A stretch of DNA of 64,000 bases from Anaerolineaceae bacterium (GTDB taxonomy: Bacteria > Chloroflexota > Anaerolineae > Aggregatilineales > Phototrophicaceae), in NCBI GenBank assembly GCA_026708325.1, contig JAPOVC010000007.1, positions 1-64,000 on the forward strand, in the 5' to 3' direction. Positions within the stretch are counted from its first letter, which is position 1. Each line of letters starts with the position of its first letter. The position numbers and the translations under genes are program-made. The notes under the pieces were generated by a model. It saw nothing but the letters and a program-made list of their open reading frames with translations, was not told the origin of the DNA and did no database searches. Of the stretch, positions 16,686 through 24,590 are shown one piece after another.

Positions 16686-16777
16686 TGGCGGAGAGGGTGG
16701 GATTCGAACCCACGACGGCTTTGACACCGTACTCGCGTTCCAGGCGAGCGCATTAGGCCAGACTATGCTACCCCTCC
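16686..16777 (-). tRNA. tRNA-Ser(GGA)
   Basis: The minus strand folds into a class II tRNA: acceptor GGAGGGG pairing with CCTCTCC, anticodon stem CTCGC/GCGAG around loop CTGGAAC (anticodon GGA), a long variable arm, and T arm GTGGGTTCGAATCCCAC. Discriminator G is followed by an encoded CCA (16686-16688). The anticodon reads UCC/UCU. Confidence 0.95.
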
Positions 16778-16835
16778 GGTGCGGCCAGTATACCAAATTA
16801 GTGAAGCGGGGGACGATTCGACCCCGGCGACGCTG

Positions 16836-16841
16836 TACAAT
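16836..16841 (+). promoter_or_regulatory. -10 box TACAAT for a leaderless CPBP transcript
   Basis: TACAAT is 7 bases from the ATG at 16849, so transcription would start at the A of the start codon. No ribosome binding site fits in the gap. The -35 region is not recognisable. Confidence 0.5.
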
Positions 16842-16848
16842 CGCGGGC

Positions 16849-17532
16849 ATGACTGCCCCTCCCTGGAGCCTGCCGCGCGCCACCCTGGCGATTCTGAGTC
16901 TGCTGGCGGCGCTGGCGCTGGGGGCGCTGCTGGCCCTGCTCCTGACGGACGGGGCGCCCTGGGCGGCGCTGGCCGGCTGGAGCGCGGGCGCGGCCCTGGT
17001 CCTGCACGCCCTGCGCGCCCGTTACCGGCGCCATGGCGCGTCGCTGCCGCTTGAGCCGGGCGGGACGCCCGCCGCGCTGGCCCTGTTGACCGGCGTGGCG
17101 GCCGCTCTCTTCCTCGACACCCTGACGCTGGCGTCCGGCGGGGGCGGCCTGGCGACGCCGGAACTGGCGGGCCTCGGCGCCGGAGCGCCGGGCACGCTCG
17201 CCTGGCTGGCGGCGGCCCTGTATCTCCTGCTCCTGCAGCCGCTGGCCGAAGGGCTGGTCTTCCGCGGCCTGCTGCAACCCGCCTTGCAGGCCCGCAGCAG
17301 CCGACGCGCCGCCCTGCTGCTGACGGCGTTGGCCTGGGCGCTGTTTCACCTGCTGGCCTACACCGGCGCGCCCGCCGGCGCGGACCCCGCGGCGCTCCTT
17401 GTTTCCCGCCTGGCGCTCGGGCTGTGGTTGGGCATCCTGCGCGCGCGCAACGCCTCGGCGCGCGCCAGCATCGTGGCCCAGGTCGGCATCAACCTCTTTT
17501 TCCTGCTGCGCCTGTTGAGTCTCTCGCTTTAG
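16849..17532 (+). CDS. CPBP-family intramembrane protein (CAAX-protease-like)
   Basis: The 227-residue product is very hydrophobic with about six membrane segments. The signature LAEGLVFRGLLQP corresponds to the EExxFRG motif of the CPBP/Rce1 family but has Gly in place of the second Glu, and ALFHL supplies the second-motif His. It may be an intramembrane glutamic protease or a degenerate, non-catalytic relative. ATG 16849 gives a start right after the TACAAT box. The 3' end overlaps the convergent 17529 gene by 4 bases. Confidence 0.75.
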   Translation: MTAPPWSLPRATLAILSLLAALALGALLALLLTDGAPWAALAGWSAGAALVLHALRARYRRHGASLPLEPGGTPAALALLTGVAAALFLDTLTLASGGGGLATPELAGLGAGAPGTLAWLAAALYLLLLQPLAEGLVFRGLLQPALQARSSRRAALLLTALAWALFHLLAYTGAPAGADPAALLVSRLALGLWLGILRARNASARASIVAQVGINLFFLLRLLSLSL

Positions 17533-20204
17533 CTGGCCGTCGGCCCGATCAGCTCACCCCCGAGGCGGATGACCGGCTGGTCCAGCGGGGACAGCCAGCG
17601 GTCCCAGGTCTCCGTCTGCATGAAGCGCATCACGTGGGTGTCGTCGGCCCGGCCGACGCGCAGGGGGAAGCGCTCCACAAACTCGTGCACCATCCGGCTC
17701 GACATGAAGAGCAGCGGATTGAGGATGTAGCTGTCCTTGTAGCGGATCTCCAGATGGATGTGAAAGAGGGTGTCCTCGATGCGCCCCATCTGCGTCCGCG
17801 GCGACACCGGGGCCTCGCGCGGGAGGTTGGCCGGGCTGCCCAGATGGCCGTAGATGATGCGATAGGGGCCGACGCGCACGTCGAGCCGGTTGGGGCCGTA
17901 CTTGTTGCCGCGCCCGTCCGAGACGCCCTCAAGGCCGGCGAATACGCGCGGGCCGGGCCGCACGTGCTTGTAACAGCCATAGTCCAGGCCGCTGTGCAGC
18001 CCCTGGGCGTAGCGGTGGTAACTGTATTCGCGGCCGCGCCGCCAGGCGAAACTGGTGTTGCCGAAGTACTGCGCCCAGTTCGTATCTGCCAGGTCCACCG
18101 GATGCCGCCGCAGCAGGGTCCCCAGCAATGGCAGGCTGTCCAGATTCAGCAGAAACTCGGCCCGTCCGTCGAGGCGACGCACCGCGCTCCAGCCCTCGCC
18201 ATGCCGCAGCCAGAGGTAATCGTCCGCCTCCACCAGGCGCGCCGGATCATCGGGCACGCGCAGGACGTCGCCCTGTTCGAGGCGGCCGGAGCGCACCGAC
18301 TTCGCACCGGGCGCGTCATGCACCGGCAAGGAGAGCGCCAGCACCTGCCAGCGCGGGCGCGTGTCGCGCGGCGGCGGCGCGCCGGGGAAGTCCTCCGGCC
18401 GGCCGCGCGCGCCGTCGACGCTGCGCTCGATCTCCGGCGTGAGGTCTTCCATGAAACGCACTTCCCCCTCCAGACCGCGTTCCACGCTCCAGCCGGGACC
18501 ATGCAGCCACCAGAGGTAGTCGTCTTCCTCGACCCAGGCGTCGGCGCGCACCTCGATCGTCTCGTCCCGCAGCAGGCGCGTCTCGTTCTTCGTGCCGGAG
18601 AGCGAAGGGTGGCTGCGAATGGCGAGGCGCGGCACCCCCACGCGAAATCGCTTGACCGGCGTTTCTTCCCCGACCTCAACTTCTTCAATGTCCTCCGCGC
18701 CGTCTTCCCCGACCTCCAGGTCTTCAACCCCGACCCCTGCCGAGTCTGAGGGCCCGTCGCTCCAGGCGCGCAGACCGGCGGACCGGGCGCTGAATTGTGC
18801 CAGCGGCGGCCGTGAGGCGCGCAGGCGTTGCACCGCCGGCGTCAGGTCTTCGAGGAAGCGCAGACCGCTGCCGGCAGCCAGCTCCGCGCTCCAGCCCGTG
18901 CCATGAAACCACCAGCGGAAGCCGTCCTGCTCCACCCAGGCGTCCGCTTCCACCCAGAGCTCGTCGTCGCGCTGCAGACGGGCCGTCCGCAGGTAGTCGC
19001 TGCGCAGGGCCGCCTGGCTGCGCACGCTCAGGCCGTCGGCGAGGACGCGAAAACGCTTGAGCGGCGTCTCCGGCCCGTCAACGCCCTGCGGCGGCCGCAG
19101 GCGCGAGACCAGCAGGGCCTGACCCTGCGGCGGCGTGGCGGGCGTGACCTCGACCATCAGGGTGTGACGCCTGTCGCTGCGTCGCTGGGGCAGCCAGCCC
19201 TGCGGGCCGCGCCACCACACGTAGCCGTCCATTTCCGTGCGCGAGTCGCCGCTGACGTCCACCATGCTGCCATAGGGCACGCGCCCCAGGACCGTGGAAC
19301 GGCGGCCCGGCAGGCGGCGGGCGCGCAGGCTCGCCGCGCTGACGCGAAAGCGCCGCCAGCGGGGGCCCTCCCGCGTTGCGCCGACCTGCACCCGGGCCCC
19401 CTGCGGGTCGATGCCGCGCACGGCCTGCAGGACCGACTCGCTGGAGCAGTCCCCACCGTAACGAAAGAGGCTCAGCCCGCTGGCGCCCTTGCTCCAGGCG
19501 CCGGCCGCGGCCCGCGCGATGTGCTCCGGCGGCACCGGGCCGGGTCGCGGATAGGTCTGCAGCATGGGCACGAGCGGCAGGCCGTAACGCTCCAGGGTGC
19601 CGAAGGCCTGGTCCAGCCAGGCGTCGGCGCCGCTGCGGCCGCCGCCGAACTCGTAATGAAAGATCATGGGATGCAGGCTCTGCACCCAGGGCGCCCACTC
19701 GCGCAGATGGATGTTGGCCGGGTGCCGGCCGCGCGCGTCGAGGTTCAGCCCCAGGTGAAAGTCCGGCGCGATGCCGGCGCGGATGCGCGCGATGAGTTCG
19801 CGCGCGCGGGTCGCGTCGCCGGTGCTGAAGTAGCTGCCGCCCGGCTCGGCCTCGAAGGCCAGCAGCATGGAGCGGGCGCCGGGCACCCGGCAGGCCTCGG
19901 TGACGAGGCGCACCTCCGCGTCCAGGTCCACGCCGCGCAACACGCACCACAAATGCGTCTCCAGCCCCCGGCGACCCAGGGTGCGCACCCAGCGCTGCAG
20001 CGTCGCGGGGCCGGTGATCGCCAGGGCCGGCCGGCTTTCGCGCGCCCCCTGCCAGTCGGCGCCGTGGCTGGTCTTGAGCAGCAGGCCGGACACGTTGGGC
20101 GTGGCGCCCCGTATCCGCTCCGCCAGCGCGGCGATGTCCGTCTCCAGCACGCTGTCGCCGCCCAGGTGGACCCACAGCAGGCGCTCGTCAAAGACTGTGC
20201 TCAC
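17529..20204 (-). CDS. Large protein with barrel-like N-domain, four SH3-like repeats and M23 peptidase domain
   Basis: The 891-residue product falls into three parts. Residues 1-265 look like a beta/alpha barrel related to glycoside hydrolases (LLLKTSHGADW, FEAEPGG, GASGLSLFRYGG) without a safe family call. Four SH3-like units follow at about 275, 385, 518 and 616, marked by YVWWRGPQGW, FRWWFHGTGWS, YLWWLHGPGWS and YLWLRHGEGWS; an acidic linker lies between units 2 and 3. The C-terminus (about 735-830) is M23/LytM-like with HSGLDYG, YGHL and HIHLEI supplying the zinc ligands. It is a probable peptidoglycan- or glycan-processing enzyme. No signal peptide is visible. Confidence 0.7.
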   Translation of the reverse strand: MSTVFDERLLWVHLGGDSVLETDIAALAERIRGATPNVSGLLLKTSHGADWQGARESRPALAITGPATLQRWVRTLGRRGLETHLWCVLRGVDLDAEVRLVTEACRVPGARSMLLAFEAEPGGSYFSTGDATRARELIARIRAGIAPDFHLGLNLDARGRHPANIHLREWAPWVQSLHPMIFHYEFGGGRSGADAWLDQAFGTLERYGLPLVPMLQTYPRPGPVPPEHIARAAAGAWSKGASGLSLFRYGGDCSSESVLQAVRGIDPQGARVQVGATREGPRWRRFRVSAASLRARRLPGRRSTVLGRVPYGSMVDVSGDSRTEMDGYVWWRGPQGWLPQRRSDRRHTLMVEVTPATPPQGQALLVSRLRPPQGVDGPETPLKRFRVLADGLSVRSQAALRSDYLRTARLQRDDELWVEADAWVEQDGFRWWFHGTGWSAELAAGSGLRFLEDLTPAVQRLRASRPPLAQFSARSAGLRAWSDGPSDSAGVGVEDLEVGEDGAEDIEEVEVGEETPVKRFRVGVPRLAIRSHPSLSGTKNETRLLRDETIEVRADAWVEEDDYLWWLHGPGWSVERGLEGEVRFMEDLTPEIERSVDGARGRPEDFPGAPPPRDTRPRWQVLALSLPVHDAPGAKSVRSGRLEQGDVLRVPDDPARLVEADDYLWLRHGEGWSAVRRLDGRAEFLLNLDSLPLLGTLLRRHPVDLADTNWAQYFGNTSFAWRRGREYSYHRYAQGLHSGLDYGCYKHVRPGPRVFAGLEGVSDGRGNKYGPNRLDVRVGPYRIIYGHLGSPANLPREAPVSPRTQMGRIEDTLFHIHLEIRYKDSYILNPLLFMSSRMVHEFVERFPLRVGRADDTHVMRFMQTETWDRWLSPLDQPVIRLGGELIGPTAS

Positions 20205-20245
20205 GGGGCCTTCCCGCCCGCTGGCGGCCGTCGACCGGCGCGGGC

Positions 20246-20251
20246 TACAAT
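20246..20251 (+). promoter_or_regulatory. -10 box TACAAT for the nitrilase gene
   Basis: TACAAT lies 25 bases before ATG 20277 in the divergent spacer (gene on the other strand starts at 20204). AGGA about 7 bases before the ATG provides a ribosome binding site, so this transcript would have a short leader. The -35 element is not clear. Confidence 0.45.
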
Positions 20252-20276
20252 GCTCGCCGACATACAGGATTTGCGC

Positions 20277-21212
20277 ATGATTGTGAACGCCGCCATCGTG
20301 CAGGCGCGCCCCGTCTACTATAACCTGGACGCCTCGCTGGAAAGGGCACAGACGTTAACTTCCGACGCCGCCCGCGCCGGCGCGCAACTGGTCGCCTTCG
20401 GCGAGACCTGGCTGCCCGGCTACCCCGCCTGGCTGGACGTCTGCCCCGGCGCCGCGCTCTGGGACAGCGCCGCCACCAAATCGCTCTTCGCCGACCTCGT
20501 CGCCAACAGCCCGACCGTGCCCGGCCCGGCCACGGAGGCCCTCGCGCAGCTGGCGCGCGAGCTGGGCATCGTGCTGGTCATGGGCCTCAACGAGCGCTGC
20601 GGCAACACGCTCTACAACAGCCTGCTGACCTTCGACGCCGACGGCGCGCTGCGCAACCACCACCGCAAGCTGCGTCCCACCTATACCGAGCGCCTCGTCT
20701 GGGGCCCGGGCGACGGCGCCGGCCTGCGCGCGCCCGAAACCGCCGCGGGCCGCCTCGGCGCCCTGGTCTGCTGGGAGCACTGGATGCCGCTGCCGCGCCA
20801 GACCCTGCACGACGCCGGCGAGCAGATTCACGTCGCCGCCTGGCCCACCGTGCGCGACATGCACCAGGTCGCCAGCCGCCACTACGCCTTCGAGGGGCGC
20901 TGCTTCGTGCTGGCCGCCGGCAGCCTGCTGCGCGTCTCTGACCTGCCGCCGGGCCTGGAGACGCTGCCGGAGCTGACGCCCAACGACCTGCTGCTGCGCG
21001 GCGGCAGCGCCATCTACGGGCCCGACGGCGTGGCCCTGGCCGGCCCCAGCTTCGACGAGGAGACCATCCTGCACGCGCACCTGGATTTACGACAGATCGC
21101 GCGGGAGAGCATGACCCTCGACGTCAGCGGGCACTACGCCCGCCCGGACGTGTTTTCGCTGACTGTAAATCGCAGTCGGCCGGGCGCTGCAGACCCGACC
21201 CCCCGCGACTGA
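20277..21212 (+). CDS. Nitrilase-family carbon-nitrogen hydrolase
   Basis: The 311-residue product has the complete Glu-Lys-Cys triad of the family: E43 in FGETWLPGYP, K131 in HHRKLRPTYTE and C165 in LVCWEHWMPL. The LVCWEHxxP context and the length are those of true nitrilases and cyanide hydratase-like enzymes (branch 1), which hydrolyse nitriles to acids and ammonia, rather than amidases. The substrate is not predictable. An in-frame open stretch continues far upstream but is antisense to the multi-SH3 gene; ATG 20277 with its AGGA site is the credible start. Confidence 0.9.
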   Translation: MIVNAAIVQARPVYYNLDASLERAQTLTSDAARAGAQLVAFGETWLPGYPAWLDVCPGAALWDSAATKSLFADLVANSPTVPGPATEALAQLARELGIVLVMGLNERCGNTLYNSLLTFDADGALRNHHRKLRPTYTERLVWGPGDGAGLRAPETAAGRLGALVCWEHWMPLPRQTLHDAGEQIHVAAWPTVRDMHQVASRHYAFEGRCFVLAAGSLLRVSDLPPGLETLPELTPNDLLLRGGSAIYGPDGVALAGPSFDEETILHAHLDLRQIARESMTLDVSGHYARPDVFSLTVNRSRPGAADPTPRD

Positions 21213-21216
21213 GCCC

Positions 21217-21981
21217 TTAACTATCCGGGAAGCCCACGTGCTTCCAGGCGACGCCCACGCGATCGCCCTCGATGCACACGCCGCGGTACTCCCAGTCCGC
21301 CCCCAGCGGGGTCATGCGCAAGCGTTGCGTGCGGCAGTTCGGGAAGCGGATGATGTCCGGCGCGCCCCATACCGGCCAGCCAAAGCGGAAGACGCACTCC
21401 TCGCCCTGGCTCACCACGCCGATGATTTCGCACTTCTCCTCGCCCGTACCTCTTGGCGGCGCCTCGCTGACGACCGGCGCCGGCGCGCTGACCGGCGGCT
21501 GCGGCGCCGAATAAACCGGTCGCGGCCCCGGGTCCGTGGCGCTCAGCAGCAGGCCGTGGATCCAGACCTCTTCGCCCTCGACCAAAGCGCGGAACCAGCG
21601 CGTGCTGCCGAGGAAGCTTTCGCCCTGCGCTGCGCCGTAGACCTCGACCGGCGTCCGGTTCGTCAGGGTGGTCACGATGGCGGCGGCGGTGTTCGCTTCG
21701 GCGCGCACGTTGATCCAGCCGGGCCGCGAACTGACGTACATGGTGCGCGGGTAGCCTTCGTCGGCCACGATGGCCGCCTCGCCGCTGCATTCGGCGATGA
21801 TGTCGTTCAGCGTGTCGCGCAGGGCGATCAGGGCGTCGAGGACGCCACCCGGCTCACTGGGCAGAACGACGTCGGCCAGGGCTGCGAGGGCGCAGGCCTC
21901 GGCGTCCATGTCCTGGGCGAGGACGGGCAGGGCGAGAATCAGGGCCAGGGCCAGGGCCAGGGGCCTTACAATTCCACGCAT
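21217..21981 (-). CDS. Secreted SH3-domain protein
   Basis: The 254-residue product has a signal peptide (LALALALILALPVLAQ), a helical segment (about 25-65) and an SH3 domain (about 78-150: RPGWINVRAEANTAAAIVTT through EEVWIHGLLLS). A Pro-rich linker is followed by a compact Cys-containing C-terminal domain with ECVFRFGWPVWG. The function is unknown. The same SH3 type occurs in the 22132 gene; both are minus-strand neighbours and differ completely in their C-terminal domains. It converges with the nitrilase gene (4-base gap). Confidence 0.75.
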   Translation of the reverse strand: MRGIVRPLALALALILALPVLAQDMDAEACALAALADVVLPSEPGGVLDALIALRDTLNDIIAECSGEAAIVADEGYPRTMYVSSRPGWINVRAEANTAAAIVTTLTNRTPVEVYGAAQGESFLGSTRWFRALVEGEEVWIHGLLLSATDPGPRPVYSAPQPPVSAPAPVVSEAPPRGTGEEKCEIIGVVSQGEECVFRFGWPVWGAPDIIRFPNCRTQRLRMTPLGADWEYRGVCIEGDRVGVAWKHVGFPDS

Positions 21982-22131
21982 CGCCCGCCTCGCGTTCCCA
22001 AAGGATTAAGGTCGCACAAGCATGACGGCTGCGATGCGCGTGCGCAACTGTGAGGCTTCGTCAGCTTCCCTGGATGCGTTGCAGCAGCGTTGAAGCGGTG
22101 CTGCCAGGCCTTGCATGCGGACTGTGCCTGT

Positions 22132-22956
22132 TCACGGCGTGCACCTCGTTCCGGCATGCCCTTCTCTCACGCAGTACCACCCGCGACACTCAAAGCCAAG
22201 GGCCTGCCATGACGGCGATGAACAGGACATATTTCGCACCAGTGCGTTCATGTCGTCATTGGAGATGCCCTCAAGGCACCCCCTGTAAATGCGCTGGTGG
22301 AATACATTGTCCTTGCATGTGCCGCTGGTGGGGTGGCCTTCGTGCCAGGTCACAGAATTTGAAGTTGTGCCCTGTTGAGGCGTGTTCTGGACAGACGCAT
22401 CCGGCGATGAGGACGTGCTTCGTCTTGTTACCGGTTTTGTCTCGCTCAGTAGCAAACCGTGAACGTAACCCACCTCACCTTCAACACTCACGCGATACCA
22501 GTTTGTACTGTCCCCGAATACATCCCCTTGCACCTCGCCCAGTACCTCTACTGAAGCCCTGTGGTTGACTCTCATCAGGACCGAAGCAGCAAGGCGCGGC
22601 GCACTGCGTACGTTGACCCGGCCCGCGCCCGTGTTGACATACATTGTCCTTGACCCGGTACCAACAAGCCTGGCAGGTTGTCCTCCATTGTCCCGGCCCG
22701 CACCCGGATTGACATTCGTTGTCCTTGACCCGGTACCAACAGGCCTGACTATTTGCCCTCTCCCGATGCCCCAACCCAGGTCGACTCCCAGTGTTTCCTG
22801 CAGCCTTTCCACTGCTTCCCGCAGTTCTGCCTGGGCCTCAAGGAATTCACGGGCGTCCTCTGACGCAGGATCAGAGGGAACCCATGCCAGCAGCCAGGCC
22901 ATCATCTGCCAGAAGCAAGCCAGCACAACCAGCATGGCGCATCCCCATCTCTTCAC
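22132..22956 (-). CDS. Secreted/anchored SH3-domain protein with internal duplication and Cys-rich tail
   Basis: The 274-residue product starts with a hydrophobic segment (about 8-25), then a short coiled-coil-like helix (EAQAELREAVERLQETLG). An internal direct repeat precedes the SH3 domain: VGTGSRTTNVNPGAGR and VGTGSRTMYVNTGAGR. The SH3 domain (about 105-165) contains RVNVRSAPRLAASVLMRV and VGYVHGLLLS. The tail has six Cys. It is homologous to the 21217 product only in the SH3 part. Function is unknown. Confidence 0.7.
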   Translation of the reverse strand: MKRWGCAMLVVLACFWQMMAWLLAWVPSDPASEDAREFLEAQAELREAVERLQETLGVDLGWGIGRGQIVRPVGTGSRTTNVNPGAGRDNGGQPARLVGTGSRTMYVNTGAGRVNVRSAPRLAASVLMRVNHRASVEVLGEVQGDVFGDSTNWYRVSVEGEVGYVHGLLLSETKPVTRRSTSSSPDASVQNTPQQGTTSNSVTWHEGHPTSGTCKDNVFHQRIYRGCLEGISNDDMNALVRNMSCSSPSWQALGFECRGWYCVREGHAGTRCTP

Positions 22957-23199
22957 GAGATTGGTGCCAGTCCAGAAAATCGCACGAGGATGTCTGTCAC
23001 GCGTTTTTTCCGACCTGCTCCTGGTGGGAGTGGTGTGGTCTCATCATTGGCAGCTCGCCTCTTGTGAGTGACTCTTGCGCTGCATTTTGTCTCTTGCCTT
23101 CTCCCCTTCATGGATGCAAGGCTCACCAGCACGACCGACCTCATCAACCTGCGCATGTTCCCGTCGCATCATACATTTAAGGAATCACTTTACCTTCCC
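22957..23199. other. Intergenic region with no recognised feature
   Basis: Between the SH3 gene start and the rplJ promoter I find no convincing gene, tRNA or terminator. Short open frames exist but have no ribosome binding site or family signature. Confidence 0.5.
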
Positions 23200-23227
23200 T
23201 TGACTCCCCACCCGCCGCCGCTATGAT
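23200..23227 (+). promoter_or_regulatory. Promoter of the rplJ-rplL unit
   Basis: TTGACT (23200-23205) and TATGAT (23222-23227) are separated by 16 bases. A start near 23234 would begin the transcript exactly at the L10 leader. Confidence 0.75.
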
Positions 23228-23231
23228 GGCC

Positions 23232-23385
23232 GCCGGTAACAGACCGACTGCCGCAGACCGCAGGCGTGCCGCCAGGCGCTTAATCCCCTGCCGAGGCGTG
23301 GACCCATCCCCAGGCGACTTTGCCGGGCGGCCCATGCGCATGCGGGTCGCCCGTTTTGTTGCCTCAAAGCCCGACAGGGGAAAGG
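23232..23385 (+). ncRNA. Ribosomal protein L10 leader
   Basis: The leader has the conserved features of the L10 leader family: CAGACCGCAGGCG, later GCTTAATCCCCTGCCGAGG, which pair into the long interrupted helix bound by the L10-L7/L12 complex, giving autogenous control. It ends in a strong hairpin followed by a T-rich run (see the separate entry) and the ribosome binding site AAAGGAG. Confidence 0.85.
23323..23360 (+). terminator. Attenuator-like hairpin within the L10 leader
   Basis: GGGCGGCCCATGCG and CGCATGCGGGTCGCCC-type arms form a long GC-rich hairpin (about 23324-23351), followed by GTTTTGTT. It resembles an intrinsic terminator placed between the L10-binding helix and rplJ, so control may include transcription attenuation. 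Confidence 0.6.
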
Positions 23386-23393
23386 AGCCCCGC

Positions 23394-23939
23394 TTGGCCA
23401 TTTCAAGACAGCAAAAGGAAGAGCTCGTGGCGGCCTATGGCCAGCTGCTGGGTAGCACGGGCGGCTTCATCCTCACCGGCTACAGCGGCCTAAGCGTGGG
23501 TCAGTTGCACGACCTGCGCCTGCGCCTGCGCGCCAACAACGCCAGCTACGTGATCACGCGTAACCGGCTCTTCATGCGCGCGCTGCAGGAAAACGACTGG
23601 CCTGTGCCCGAAGAGATGCTGCAGGGCCCGGTGGCGACGGCCTTCGCCGACGGCGACATGCCCGGCATGGCCAAGACCCTGCTGGGCTTCCAGCAGGACC
23701 ACGAGGACCTCTTCGTCATCAAGGGCGGCATCATGGATGGCGAGGTGCTCGGTCCGGCGGAAGTGGACGCGCTCTCGCGCCTGCCCACGCTGGACGAACT
23801 GCGCGCCAGCCTGGCCGGCCTCGTGATGCAGCCCGCCGCCGGCATCGTCAACACGCTCAATGCCGCCACCGTCGATATCGTCAACGTCCTGCAGGCCTAC
23901 GTGCAGGACAACTGTGAAGAAGAAGAGGCAGCTGCCTGA
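23394..23939 (+). CDS. rplJ: 50S ribosomal protein L10
   Basis: The 181-residue product anchors L7/L12 dimers to the ribosome. The start is TTG 23394 ([18 protein letters not shown]), 6 bases after AAAGGAG; upstream in-frame codons belong to the leader. Recognisable L10 stretches are [27 protein letters not shown] and [11 protein letters not shown]. The C-terminal helix and acidic tail EEEEAAA bind L12. It is followed by rplL after 26 bases. Confidence 0.97.
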   Translation: MAISRQQKEELVAAYGQLLGSTGGFILTGYSGLSVGQLHDLRLRLRANNASYVITRNRLFMRALQENDWPVPEEMLQGPVATAFADGDMPGMAKTLLGFQQDHEDLFVIKGGIMDGEVLGPAEVDALSRLPTLDELRASLAGLVMQPAAGIVNTLNAATVDIVNVLQAYVQDNCEEEEAAA

Positions 23940-23965
23940 GGCAGCCGAAGGAAAGGACATCTGTC

Positions 23966-24346
23966 ATGGCTGAACTGGAAAAACTGGTCGAGGAACTCAG
24001 CGAGCTCACCATCCTTGAGGCGGCCGAGCTGAAGACCATGCTGGAAGAGAAGTGGGGCGTGACCGCCGCCTCCGGCATGCCGATGATGGTGGCCGCCGCG
24101 GCCAACGGCGACGCCGCCGAGGAAGAGGAAGAGCAGACCGAATTCGACGTCGTCCTCGCCGACATCGGCCCCAAGAAGATCAACGTCATCAAGGCCGTGC
24201 GCGCCCTGACCAGCCTCGGCCTGCGCGAGGCCAAGGAACTGGTCGAGAGCGCGCCCTCCACCGTGCTGGAGCAGATCAGCAAGGAAGCGGCGGGCGACGC
24301 GAAGAGCAAGCTCGAGGCCGAGGGCGCCAAGGTCGAACTGAAGTAA
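23966..24346 (+). CDS. rplL: 50S ribosomal protein L7/L12
   Basis: The 126-residue product forms the ribosomal stalk. It has an N-terminal dimerisation helix ([20 protein letters not shown]), an Ala-rich hinge (about 45-58) and the factor-binding domain ([20 protein letters not shown] to AKVELK). Ribosome binding site GGAAAGGA precedes ATG 23966. Immediately downstream is an array of palindromic elements ending in an imperfect copy of this gene's last codons. Confidence 0.98.
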   Translation: MAELEKLVEELSELTILEAAELKTMLEEKWGVTAASGMPMMVAAAANGDAAEEEEEQTEFDVVLADIGPKKINVIKAVRALTSLGLREAKELVESAPSTVLEQISKEAAGDAKSKLEAEGAKVELK

Positions 24347-24360
24347 CGGCGTCAGGCCGA

Positions 24361-24505
24361 AGGCGTTTATGCTGGAACCGGTTTATCCCTGGAGCGGTTT
24401 ATGCTGGCGGCGGTTTATGCTGGAACCGGCGAAGGTTTCAGTGCCAAGCCGTCAGTGCGAAGCGGAAGGGGCAAAGGTTCCAGTGCCAGGGTCGATCTGA
24501 AGTAG
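24361..24505. repeat. Nested cluster of family A palindromic elements plus duplicated rplL tail
   Basis: One nearly full copy (24413-24444, one mismatch, reverse orientation relative to 2209-2240) is flanked by partial copies at 24365-24380 (GTTTATGCTGGAACCG), 24397-24407 and about 24470-24487 (AAGGTTCCAGTGC). The cluster ends with GCCAGGGTCGATCTGAAGTAG (24485-24505). Apart from a few substitutions that matches the rplL terminus (gccaaggtcgaactgaagtaa). Confidence 0.75.
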
Positions 24506-24535
24506 CCGCTCTTCAGACTCTCACAACACAAAACA

Positions 24536-24565
24536 AAGGGGGCGACCCACAGTGGTCGCCTCCTT
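24536..24565. terminator. Bidirectional terminator between rplL and tmk
   Basis: GGCGACC (24541-24547) pairs with GGTCGCC (24554-24560), extended by AAGG/CCTT. On the minus strand the stem is followed by TTTGTTTTGTG, a good terminator for the convergent tmk operon; on the plus strand the T-run is weak. Confidence 0.7.
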
Positions 24566-24590
24566 GCGTTCACAGGCCGGTTGGCCTGCC

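Noticed and set aside
18828..20276. In-frame upstream extension of the nitrilase
   Set aside because: It overlaps the multi-SH3/M23 gene on the other strand entirely. ATG 20277 has a -10 box and ribosome binding site and starts at the family N-terminus.
24361..24505. Palindrome cluster after rplL as an attachment site
   Set aside because: No integrase gene is nearby and the same element occurs inside coding genes, which does not fit an attachment site.
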